Source: Streptomyces ureilyticus
Lineage (GTDB): Bacteria > Actinomycetota > Actinomycetes > Streptomycetales > Streptomycetaceae
Assembly: GCF_011045025.1 (NCBI RefSeq)
Contig: NZ_JAAKZX010000012.1
Span: 32,714 to 96,713, forward strand
Reading direction: 5' to 3'
DNA length: 64,000 nucleotides
Notes under the pieces: model-generated
The model's database searches: none
What the model was told of the DNA's origin: nothing
What the model saw: the letters and a program-made list of their open reading frames with translations, nothing else
Shown here: positions 56,326 through 63,804 of the stretch, in pieces
Layout: every line of letters begins with the position of its first letter
How positions within the stretch are numbered: position 1 is the first letter of the stretch
Made by a program: the position numbers and the translations under genes

Positions 56326-57099
56326 TCATCGCGCCGTCCATCCGCCGTCGACGGTCAGCACCTGTCCTGTGCAGTACGAGGAGGCGTCCGAGGCGAGGAA
56401 CAGCAGCGCGCCGTCGAGTTCATGACCGTCGCCGCCGCGCCCCAGCAGGGTGTTGCGCTCGACCCAGCGGCTGGAGCGCTCGTCGCCGAAGAGGTCGGCG
56501 GTCATCTCGGTGCGGAACCAGCCCGGGGCGAGCGCGTTGACACGTATGCCGCTGCGACCCCATTGTCCGGCCAGCTCCCTGGTCAGGCCGATCAGTCCGG
56601 CCTTGGACGCCGAGTAACTCGCGCCGCCGAGGGGGGCGGCGGTCACCAGACCGAGGATGGAGGAGACGTTGATGATGCTCCTGCCGCCCGTGTCACCGGG
56701 TGCCTCGGCGGTGAGGCGGGCCAGGTGGTAGGGCGCGGTGAGGTTGACGCCGAGGACGTCGGCGAAGGCATCCGGCGATTCGTCCTCGGCGCGGGTCTCG
56801 CCGGAGGTGGCCGCGTTATTGACCAGGATGTCGAGACGGCCGGTGGCGGCCAGCGCGGTCTCGGCCAGCCGCGTACGGTCGGCGGCGAGCGAGACGTCGC
56901 AGGCGACGGGGTGGATACGCGCGTCGGAGTCGGCGAGTTCCTTCAGCCGGTCGATGCGGCGGGCCGCGGCGAACACGGTGGCGCCGGCCTGCGCGAGGAC
57001 GGCGGCGAAGCGTGCGCCGAGCCCGGCGGAGGCGCCGGTGACGAGGGCTGTCCGGCCCTGGAGCGAGAACAGCTCGGCGGATGACTGCGGCGCGCTCAC
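56326..57099 (-). CDS. Short-chain dehydrogenase/reductase A
   Basis: A 257-residue classical SDR. The cofactor loop is TALVTGASAGLGARFA, then LDILVNNAATSGE, the active-site Ser in SIINVSSILG and Tyr/Lys in ASYSASKAGL. The family-typical ending WFRTEMTADLF to CTGQVLTVDGGW is present. The GTG start at 57099 overlaps the stop of SDR B (GTGA). The pair may handle two hydroxyl groups of one intermediate, or one may act as 3-hydroxyacyl-CoA dehydrogenase. Confidence 0.9.
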   Translation of the reverse strand: MSAPQSSAELFSLQGRTALVTGASAGLGARFAAVLAQAGATVFAAARRIDRLKELADSDARIHPVACDVSLAADRTRLAETALAATGRLDILVNNAATSGETRAEDESPDAFADVLGVNLTAPYHLARLTAEAPGDTGGRSIINVSSILGLVTAAPLGGASYSASKAGLIGLTRELAGQWGRSGIRVNALAPGWFRTEMTADLFGDERSSRWVERNTLLGRGGDGHELDGALLFLASDASSYCTGQVLTVDGGWTAR

Positions 57100-57893
57100 T
57101 CGTCCACCCCGATCGGCAGGGCGGTCGCGCCACCGTCGAGCACCAGGGTCTGGCCGGTCATCCAGGAGGAGGCGTCCGAGGCCAGAAATAGTGCCGCGTT
57201 CGCCACGTCCTCCACCGTGCCGAGGCGCCGCAGCGGCAGCTTGGCGGTGAGGATCGGCTCCCGCACCTCCCACACCGCCCGCGCCAGCTCGGTCTTGATC
57301 AGACCGGGAGCGATGGCGTTCACCCGCGCACGCGGGCCGAGTTCGTAGGCGAGCTGCCGGGTCATGTGGAGCATGGCGGCCTTGGTGGCGTTGTAGTAGC
57401 CGATGTGCGGGTCGACGATCAGTCCGCCGACGGAGGCGATGTTGACCACCGCTCCCCCGTGCTCGGCCATCCAGGCCCGCCAGGCGCACCGGGTCCAGGC
57501 GATCATGCCGTACTGGTTGACGCGTACGGTCTTCTCCGCGCGCGGCAGATCCAGGTCGAGGAGATCGCCGTGGTACGGGTTCGTCGCGGCGTTGTTGACG
57601 AGGATGTCGACCCGGCCGAAGCGGGCCATGGTCTCGTCGACGCAGGCCTGTGCCTGATCGGGTTCGCCGGCGTTGGCCACCACCGTGTGCACGTCGCCGT
57701 CGCCCTTGACGCGGAGCAACTCCTCGCGCGCCTCGGCGAGTCCGGCGGCCTTGCGGGCCGCGATCACCACGTGCGCGCCGGCCGCTCGGTACGCAGTGGC
57801 GATGCCGAGGCCGATGCCGCGGGATCCGCCGGTGATGACGGCGACCCTGCCGTGGAGGGTGTTGCCGCCGCCGTCGTAGGTGTTGGCGCTCAC
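57096..57893 (-). CDS. Short-chain dehydrogenase/reductase B
   Basis: A 265-residue classical SDR. VAVITGGSRGIGLGIATAYR is the cofactor loop; VDILVNNAATNPYHGD, VVNIASVGGLIVDPHIGYYN with ATKAAMLHM form the active site (Ser, Tyr, Lys). It resembles the gluconate/3-oxoacyl-ACP reductase branch. The GTG start at 57893 overlaps the stop of the acyl-CoA dehydrogenase (GTGA at 57890-57893). All junctions here are overlaps, so the genes are tightly coupled. Confidence 0.9.
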   Translation of the reverse strand: MSANTYDGGGNTLHGRVAVITGGSRGIGLGIATAYRAAGAHVVIAARKAAGLAEAREELLRVKGDGDVHTVVANAGEPDQAQACVDETMARFGRVDILVNNAATNPYHGDLLDLDLPRAEKTVRVNQYGMIAWTRCAWRAWMAEHGGAVVNIASVGGLIVDPHIGYYNATKAAMLHMTRQLAYELGPRARVNAIAPGLIKTELARAVWEVREPILTAKLPLRRLGTVEDVANAALFLASDASSWMTGQTLVLDGGATALPIGVDE

Positions 57894-59119
57894 GCTGTCC
57901 CCGTCTTCGTGTCGGTCTTCTTGTACTTGGCGAGTTCCTGGCGGGCGACGGTCCGCAGATGCACCTCGTCCGGGCCGTCGGCGATCCGCAGCGCCCGCGT
58001 GATGGCGTACAGCCGGGCCAGTACGGTGTCGTCGCTGACGCCCGCCGCGCCGTGCGCCTGGACCGCGCGGTCGACCACCTTGTGGGCGACCTCCAGCGCC
58101 GCGATCTTGATCGCGGCGACCTCCATCCGGGCGGCGGCGTTGCCGACGGTGTCCATCAGCCAGGCCGACTTGAGGACGAGGAGACGCAGTTGCTCGATCT
58201 CGATGCGGCTGCGGGCGATCCACTCGCGTACGACGCCCTGGTCGGCGAGCGGCCCGCCGAAGGCGACGCGTGCGGTGACGCGCTCGCACATCACCTGCAG
58301 GGCGCGCTCGGCGAAGCCCACGGCGCGCATCGCGTAGTGCATCCGCCCTGGACCGAGCCGTCCCTGGGCGAGCGCGAAGCCCTCCCCCTCGCCCCTGAGA
58401 ATGTTCTCCACCGGCACCCGGACGTCCTCGAAGAGCACGTCACCGTGTCCCAGCCGGTCGGTGTAGCCGAACATCGGCAGGTCGCGCAGCACCGTGACGC
58501 CCGGGGTGTCCCGGGGGATGAGCAGCATGCTCTGCTGCCGGTAGGTGGGCGCGTCCGGATCGGTCTTGCCCATCAGGATGATCAGCTTGCAGTCGGGGTC
58601 GAGGATCCCGGAGGTGTACCACTTGCGGCCGTTGACGACGTAGCTGTCGCCGTCGCGGGTGATACGGGTCCGGATGTTGCGGGCGTCGGAACTGGCGACC
58701 TCCGGCTCGGTCATGGCGAAGCAGGAGCGGATATCCGCGTTCAGCAAGGGCTTCAGCCAGCGCTCCTGCTGTTCGGGACTGCCGTAGAGCGCGAGCAGTT
58801 CCATGTTGCCGGTGTCGGGCGCCGAGCAGTTGAACACCTCGGGGCCGATGATGGAGCGGCCCGCCAGCTCGGCGAGCGGCGCGTACTCGAGGTTGGTGAG
58901 CCCCGCGCCCCAGTCGCCGTGCGCCATGAAGAGGTTCCACAGACCCTCGGCGCGCGCCTTCTCCTTCAGCTCGGTCATCACGGGCGGCAGCGCGTGCGGG
59001 TCGTCCCCTTCGGCGAGCTGCCGGTCGTAGACCGCTTCGGCGGGGAAGACATGCTGCTCCATGAACGACCGCATGCGGTCCTGGAGTTCACTCGCCCGTG
59101 GCGAGAATCCGAAATCCAC
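57890..59119 (-). CDS. Acyl-CoA dehydrogenase, ACAD10/ACAD11 type
   Basis: A 409-residue flavoprotein dehydrogenase. EYAPLAELAGRSIIGPEVFN, CSAPDTGNMELLALYGSPEQ, RSCFAMTEPEVASSDARNIR and GRKWYTSGILDPDCK are characteristic of the ACAD10/11 group. Mammalian members have a kinase domain fused in front; here the kinase-like protein is the separate gene directly upstream. Others of the group convert 4-hydroxyacyl-CoA by phosphorylation and elimination (established for ACAD10/11 and the Lva pathway of Pseudomonas). The ATG at 59119 is preceded by a short GGGGTGCC repeat tract (59130-59160). Confidence 0.9.
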   Translation of the reverse strand: MDFGFSPRASELQDRMRSFMEQHVFPAEAVYDRQLAEGDDPHALPPVMTELKEKARAEGLWNLFMAHGDWGAGLTNLEYAPLAELAGRSIIGPEVFNCSAPDTGNMELLALYGSPEQQERWLKPLLNADIRSCFAMTEPEVASSDARNIRTRITRDGDSYVVNGRKWYTSGILDPDCKLIILMGKTDPDAPTYRQQSMLLIPRDTPGVTVLRDLPMFGYTDRLGHGDVLFEDVRVPVENILRGEGEGFALAQGRLGPGRMHYAMRAVGFAERALQVMCERVTARVAFGGPLADQGVVREWIARSRIEIEQLRLLVLKSAWLMDTVGNAAARMEVAAIKIAALEVAHKVVDRAVQAHGAAGVSDDTVLARLYAITRALRIADGPDEVHLRTVARQELAKYKKTDTKTGTA

Positions 59120-59179
59120 GATTGCTCCTGTCCGGGGTGCCGGGGTGCGGGGTGCCGGGGTTCGTGTGGTCGGTCCGGA

Positions 59180-60160
59180 TCAGCCGAGGATGTCGCGTGC
59201 CGTGCGGATCATCGCGGCGATGGTCGGCGGCAGTCGCTCCTGGTCCGGGTCGTGGTGCTTGCCCTCGCGGTGCCGGCGCAGGTTGTGGCCCATGATCGCG
59301 GCCATCTTCATGCGGCCGAGCGCCCGGAACCAGTCCATCGCGGGCAGCGCGGGCCCTCCGTCGAGATAGGCGTCCAGCAGTTCCGCCTCGGTGGGCAGGC
59401 CGGGCACGGCGCGCCCCAGCTGAGGGAAGTTACGGTGGTCGGCGAACAGCAGGAACCAGCCGAGGTCGATGCGCGGGTCGCCGACGCTCCAGATCTCCCA
59501 GTCGACGACAGCCACCGCGCGCTCGCCGACGCACAGCACGTTGCCGAGACGGAAGTCCCCGTGCAGCAGAACCGGTGGCATGCCGCCGGGCACGCCGGCG
59601 GCGAGGCGAGCCAGCAACTCCTCACCGCCCGGCCGGAGTTCCGGTGGTACGGCGTGCAGGGTGCGGCTCCACCGCTCCAACTCGCCTGCCGCGTCGAGTG
59701 GTTCGGGCGCGTCGAGTCCGGGGGTCTGGATGTCGGTCTCGTGCAGCCGCCGCAGGACGGAGGCGATCTCCAGCATCCGGGCGCGGGCCGTGGCGGCAAG
59801 CACCTCGGGCTCGTCGAGTACGGGCTCGACGGCCTCGCCGACCGCGAAGTCCATGGCGAACCATGCCGGCTGGGTCTCGTCGACGGCCACGACCCCCGGT
59901 ACCGGGACCTGCTCCACGGACCCGGCCAGCGCGCCCAGCACGCGCGCCTGGCGCAGCACGTCGTTGCGCCCGACGGGCCGCTGCCCGGGAGGCACCGCCT
60001 TGACGACGTACCTGTGATCCCCGGCCGTGACGGAGTACGTGAGCCCCGAGTGGCCGCCCGGCAGCACCGTCAACTCGCCGATCGGGGCGCCCGGGTGGCG
60101 GCGGGCGAGCCGGTCGCGGACTCGGACGGACAGCTCCGGCACCTGGGTGGCCGTGCTCAT
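59180..60160 (-). CDS. APH-like phosphotransferase (LvaA/ACAD11-N-terminal type)
   Basis: A 326-residue protein-kinase-fold small-molecule kinase. The lead strand LTVLPGGHSGLTYSVTAGDH and YVVKAVPPGQ (nucleotide lysine) match the phosphotransferase family associated with acyl-CoA dehydrogenases. The catalytic loop is LLHGDFRLGNVLC (Asp202) and the metal site VVDWEIWSVGDPR (Asp220). It sits between two acyl-CoA dehydrogenase genes. The adjacent downstream one is ACAD10/11-like, which suggests it phosphorylates a hydroxyacyl-CoA. The start is the ATG at 60160. Confidence 0.87.
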   Translation of the reverse strand: MSTATQVPELSVRVRDRLARRHPGAPIGELTVLPGGHSGLTYSVTAGDHRYVVKAVPPGQRPVGRNDVLRQARVLGALAGSVEQVPVPGVVAVDETQPAWFAMDFAVGEAVEPVLDEPEVLAATARARMLEIASVLRRLHETDIQTPGLDAPEPLDAAGELERWSRTLHAVPPELRPGGEELLARLAAGVPGGMPPVLLHGDFRLGNVLCVGERAVAVVDWEIWSVGDPRIDLGWFLLFADHRNFPQLGRAVPGLPTEAELLDAYLDGGPALPAMDWFRALGRMKMAAIMGHNLRRHREGKHHDPDQERLPPTIAAMIRTARDILG

Positions 60161-60176
60161 CGGACGTGCTCCTTAC

Positions 60177-61397
60177 TCATCGGACCGGCTCCCTGGGCAG
60201 GCCGAGCACGCGTTCGGCGAGGATGTTGTGCTGGATCTCGTCGGTGCCGCCCGCGATGCTGTAGCCGGGGGCGCCGAGCAGGTGCTCCGTCCAGGCGTAG
60301 GTGCCCCACTCCCCCGTGTCCGCGACGAGGCCGGGCCCCAGCAGCTCCGAGACCAGATCGCTGGTGCGCCGCATGGTCTCGGTGGCGTAGAGCTTGCCGA
60401 CCGAGGCTTCCGCGCCGGGCTCGCGTCCGGCCACGAGGGCCGCGGTCACCCGCAGTCCCATGAGCCGCTGGACGAGGGTGCGGATGTGGAGGTCGGCGGC
60501 CCGCTGCTGTTCACTGCCGGTGAGCGGACGGGGCAGGTTCCCGGCCAGTTCCAGCGCCCGGTCGGCGTTGTCAAGGCCAAGGTTGCCGGAGTCGAGCCGC
60601 TCGGCGGCCAGCACACTGAGCGTGACCCGCCAGCCCTCGCCGACCGGACCGAGCCGGTCGGTGTCGGGCACCACCACACCGTCGAGGTAGACCTCGTTGA
60701 AGCTGGTGCCGCCGGTCATCTGCTGGATGGGCCGTACGGTCACGCCCGGCGCGTCCATGCGCACCAGGAAGACGGTGATGCCGGCGTGCTTGCGTACGTC
60801 CGGATCGGTGCGGCACACCGCGACACCCCAGGTCGCGACGCGAGCTCCGGAGGTCCACACCTTGTGCCCGGTCAGCACCCAGTTGTCGCCGTCGCGCACG
60901 GCCCTGGTCCGCACCGCGGCGAGGTCGGATCCTGCCTCGGTCTCCGAGAACAGCTGACAGGCCAGCTCGTCGGTGCGCAGCATGGGCCGCAGCCAGCGCT
61001 CCTTCTGCTCCTCGGTGCCCCAGATGCCGATCGCGGGGGCGACGAGCTGCTGCGTCACCGGAAAGACCTCGGTGCGGTGCGGCACGTCGAAGGCCGCCTC
61101 TTCGGTGCGGTAGAGCTGCTCGTAGTACGCGGGCAGTCCACGCCCCCCGTACGCCTCCTGCCAGTTGAGCGCGCCCCACCCCTGGTCGTAGCGGGTGCGT
61201 TCCCACTCCTGGATGCGGGCGGTGTGCTCGCGCTCCTGCTCCTCGGTCCAGTTCTCGAACACGGCGACGGAGTCGGAGCCGCTGCCCCATTCCTCGTCGC
61301 CGGCGCGGGGCCTGGCGACCGTGGCGAGCCACTGCCGGGCCTGGGTGCGGAACTCCTCGGGCTCCGGGACAGCGCCGGCTTCCGGGATATCGCTCAT
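60177..61397 (-). CDS. Acyl-CoA dehydrogenase
   Basis: A 406-residue acyl-CoA dehydrogenase. ACQLFSETEAGSDLAAVRTR is the FAD-binding signature, VLTGHKVWTSGARVATWGVA the substrate loop, GGTSFNEVYLDGVVVPDTDR the middle domain, and YSIAGGTDEIQHNILAERVL the C-terminal FAD/substrate segment. It belongs to the branch used for long or branched/steroid-like substrates (WGALNWQEAYGGRGL), and introduces the alpha-beta double bond. The ATG at 61397 has GGAGG eleven bases upstream. It precedes the kinase gene by 16 bases. Confidence 0.9.
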   Translation of the reverse strand: MSDIPEAGAVPEPEEFRTQARQWLATVARPRAGDEEWGSGSDSVAVFENWTEEQEREHTARIQEWERTRYDQGWGALNWQEAYGGRGLPAYYEQLYRTEEAAFDVPHRTEVFPVTQQLVAPAIGIWGTEEQKERWLRPMLRTDELACQLFSETEAGSDLAAVRTRAVRDGDNWVLTGHKVWTSGARVATWGVAVCRTDPDVRKHAGITVFLVRMDAPGVTVRPIQQMTGGTSFNEVYLDGVVVPDTDRLGPVGEGWRVTLSVLAAERLDSGNLGLDNADRALELAGNLPRPLTGSEQQRAADLHIRTLVQRLMGLRVTAALVAGREPGAEASVGKLYATETMRRTSDLVSELLGPGLVADTGEWGTYAWTEHLLGAPGYSIAGGTDEIQHNILAERVLGLPREPVR

Positions 61398-61444
61398 GTC
61401 TTCTTCCACCTCCGATCGGCGGGACGTTCAACGGGGACGTTCGT

Positions 61445-62599
61445 TCAGCGGGACAGCACCGTGCAGGCGCTCACGCCCGGGGCGCCGTACACGTGGGTGA
61501 AGCCGACCCTGGGCTCGCCCGGGACCTGGCGTTCGCCGGCCCGCCCGCGCAGCTGCTGGACCACCTCGTAGACCTGGCGCAGCCCCGAGGCCCCGATGGG
61601 TTCGCCGTTGGCGATGCAGCCGCCGTCGGTGTTGACCGGCAGCGTTCCGCCGATCTCGGTGACACCGGAGGCGATCAGCCGCTCCTGCTCGCCGTCCTCG
61701 CAGAACCCGCACTCGGCCATGTGCATGACCTCGGCGCCGCTCTCGGTGTCCTGCAGCTGGCAGACATCGACGTCGCCGGGGCCGATCCCGGCTTCCTCGA
61801 AGGCGGCGGCCGAGGCATCACGGCTGACGCTGGTCAGCTGACCGCCGGGAATCCAGGGGCTGAAGACTTCGAACGAGCCGAAACGCCGGGTGCGTACGCC
61901 CGCCGAGCGCAAGGCGACCGGCGGGCCGTCCAGGGTGTCCAGGCTGCGCGCGGCTTCGGGCGAGCAGAGCACCAGCGCGGCCGCGCCTGCTCCCGGGGAG
62001 CAGAACATGTAGCGGGTCAGCGGATCGCTGACCATGCCGGATTCGAGGACCTCCTCGGCCGACACCGGCTTGCGCCGCCATGCCTCAGGGGTCAGACCGC
62101 CGTTGCGGTACGCCTTCTCGGCGACCAGGGCCAGGGTGCGCGGGGTGATTCCGTGGTCGTACATATAGCGCTGGATCTTCATGCCGAAGAACTGGGTCGT
62201 CACCATCAGCCCGTCGCTGCCGTACTCCGCTCCCAGCCCCCAGTCCTCGGGCCGAGGGTCGAAGGCGCCGCGTGGGTGTTTGTCGAAGCCGACGGCGAGG
62301 ACGACGTCCGCCATGCCGGAGCGGATCGCGTTCACGGCGGAGATCAGCGCGCTGCCGCCGGTGGCGCAGCCGTTCTTGACGTTGATGAACGGCACCCCGG
62401 TGAGGCCGAGTTGGGCCACCAGCGTGTCGGCGAGGCCGGCGCTGTCACTGCCGCCGAACGCGGCCCGCACCCGCGACCACTCGATCCCGGCGTCCGCCAG
62501 CGCGGCGTTCACCGCACCGACGGCCAGTTGCCGGCCGCTCGCCTCCGACCGGCCGAACGGGGTGCGCCCGGCGCCGCAGATCAGTACGTCGGTACTCAT
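61445..62599 (-). CDS. Thiolase-like lipid-transfer protein (SCPx/Ltp type)
   Basis: A 384-residue thiolase-fold enzyme of the Ltp/SCP2-thiolase group. The nucleophile-region Cys78 is in FINVKNGCATGGSAL, the GFCEDGEQERLI segment contains the second motif, and VNTDGGCIANGEPIGASGLR and GAPGVSACTVLSR close the fold. Ltp2-type members with a DUF35 partner act as retro-aldolases in steroid side-chain loss; others are thiolases. The partner gene precedes it with an ATGA overlap, so a complex is likely. The ATG at 62599 is set by that overlap. Confidence 0.88.
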   Translation of the reverse strand: MSTDVLICGAGRTPFGRSEASGRQLAVGAVNAALADAGIEWSRVRAAFGGSDSAGLADTLVAQLGLTGVPFINVKNGCATGGSALISAVNAIRSGMADVVLAVGFDKHPRGAFDPRPEDWGLGAEYGSDGLMVTTQFFGMKIQRYMYDHGITPRTLALVAEKAYRNGGLTPEAWRRKPVSAEEVLESGMVSDPLTRYMFCSPGAGAAALVLCSPEAARSLDTLDGPPVALRSAGVRTRRFGSFEVFSPWIPGGQLTSVSRDASAAAFEEAGIGPGDVDVCQLQDTESGAEVMHMAECGFCEDGEQERLIASGVTEIGGTLPVNTDGGCIANGEPIGASGLRQVYEVVQQLRGRAGERQVPGEPRVGFTHVYGAPGVSACTVLSR

Positions 62600-62982
62600 G
62601 AGCCCTCCTCGCCGGTTGTCGTGAGCCTGGCCCGTGGGACGCCGTGGCCCGCGGTCACGGTGAGGGGCATGCCGATGCGGACGTCGTCGAGGTCGTCGAC
62701 CTCGAGTACGGCGGCCACTCGCACGCCTTCCACCAGCTCGACGTAACCGAGCGCGAACGGCACGAAGCCGCCGGGCGGGGCCTGATAGGGCGGGGACTTG
62801 GGGGCGTACCGCTGCACCGTCCAGGTCCACAGCCTGCCCGTGCCCTGGAGGACCGCCGGCTCGGCCGGTCCCCCGCAGCGCGGGCACGCCTCCTCCGCGG
62901 GGTAGGCCGTCACCGCGCAGCCGGAGCAGCATGAGCCCTGGAGCCCGACGGCGACGGTCGGACTCCGCGGATCCGTGGCCAT
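62596..62982 (-). CDS. Zn-ribbon/OB-fold (DUF35) partner protein
   Basis: A 128-residue acyl-CoA-associated protein. The zinc ribbon is CCSGCAVTAYPAEEACPRCG (two C-x2-C pairs), followed by an OB-fold (GRLWTWTVQRYAPKSPPYQA, PFALGYVELVEGVRVAAVLE). Such proteins pair with thiolase-like Ltp enzymes and carry CoA substrates. The ATG at 62982 is chosen; a GTG at 63003 overlapping the upstream gene would add seven residues. The stop overlaps the Ltp start (ATGA). Confidence 0.87.
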   Translation of the reverse strand: MATDPRSPTVAVGLQGSCCSGCAVTAYPAEEACPRCGGPAEPAVLQGTGRLWTWTVQRYAPKSPPYQAPPGGFVPFALGYVELVEGVRVAAVLEVDDLDDVRIGMPLTVTAGHGVPRARLTTTGEEGS

Positions 62983-62987
62983 CCGGA

Positions 62988-63776
62988 TCAGCGCCCCGTC
63001 CACTTGGGTTCACGCTTCTCCAGGAACGCCGACACACCTTCGTTCGCGTCCTCGGAGTTGAGGGCCACGCCCACGGCGAGGTGCTCCATCACCATCAGCG
63101 ACTGGGTGTCGGCGTCCAGGCTGCGGTCGATCGTCATCTTCGTCAGCCACATCATGAAGGGGCTCTTGTCGACGAGGTCCCCGATGAAGTCGTCGACCGT
63201 CTCGTCCAACTTGTCGGCCGGGGCGGATTTGTTGATCAGTCCGAACTCGACGGCCTCGATGCCGGAGAGGAGCTTGCCGGTGAGCATCAGCTCCTTGGTC
63301 TTGCGGATGCCGATCATGCGCGGCACCCGGTAGATCGGGCCGGCCCCGCCGAACAGCGCGCGGCGGATGTGGAAGTCGCCGATCTTGGCGTCGTCCGCGG
63401 AGATGGCGAAGTCGCAGGAGATCATGATCTCGAAGCCGCCGGCGGTGACGTGGCCCTCCAGGACCGCGACCGAGGGGGTCTTCATCGAGTAGAGGCGGTC
63501 GCACACCTTCGCGGACTTCACGGCGACATCGATCGCGTTCGACTTGCCGACGTACTCCGCCTTCAGGCTGTCGAGGTCGAAGCCCGAGCAGAAGGTGCCG
63601 CCGCGACCGCGGACCACCAGGACTCGCAGCTCGGGGTCCTCGTCGACCTCGGTGATGATCTCGTCGAGCCGGTTCAGGATCGGCACCGTGACGCAGTTCT
63701 TCTTCCACGGGCGGTTGAGCCACACACGGGCCACGTGGCCGTCACGCTCGAACTGGATCTCGTCTTCCACTGCCAT
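62988..63776 (-). CDS. Atypical enoyl-CoA hydratase/isomerase-family protein
   Basis: A 262-residue crotonase-fold enzyme. The oxyanion loop is GGTFCSGFDLD and HVTAGGFEIMISCD. The first catalytic glutamate is kept (Glu116), but the second is replaced by His136 in KIGDFHIRRALFGGAG, so a normal syn-hydration is doubtful. It may be an isomerase, hydrolase or hydratase with altered chemistry. The ATG at 63776 has GGAGG five bases upstream. It is the first gene of the ten-gene operon running to 54329, with operator-like site C next to its ribosome site. Confidence 0.85.
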   Translation of the reverse strand: MAVEDEIQFERDGHVARVWLNRPWKKNCVTVPILNRLDEIITEVDEDPELRVLVVRGRGGTFCSGFDLDSLKAEYVGKSNAIDVAVKSAKVCDRLYSMKTPSVAVLEGHVTAGGFEIMISCDFAISADDAKIGDFHIRRALFGGAGPIYRVPRMIGIRKTKELMLTGKLLSGIEAVEFGLINKSAPADKLDETVDDFIGDLVDKSPFMMWLTKMTIDRSLDADTQSLMVMEHLAVGVALNSEDANEGVSAFLEKREPKWTGR

Positions 63777-63784
63777 CTCAGCCT

Positions 63785-63804
63785 CCAAATTGAACTGAAT
63801 TCAC
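63785..63804. promoter_or_regulatory. Cluster TetR motif, site C
   Basis: CCAAATTGAACTGAATTCAC matches the reverse complement of site A (CCAAACTGAATTGAACTTGG) at about 15 of 20 positions. It lies 9-28 bases upstream of the first gene of the long operon, overlapping its leader. Confidence 0.6.

Noticed and set aside
59120..59179. Short GGGGTGCC repeats as a regulatory element
   Set aside because: Three imperfect copies in a 60-base gene gap are expected from slippage in GC-rich DNA; no symmetry or recurrence elsewhere.
57959..60463. An 834-codon plus-strand frame across the acyl-CoA dehydrogenase and kinase genes
   Set aside because: It crosses two genes with clear motifs on the other strand and has no recognisable sequence of its own.
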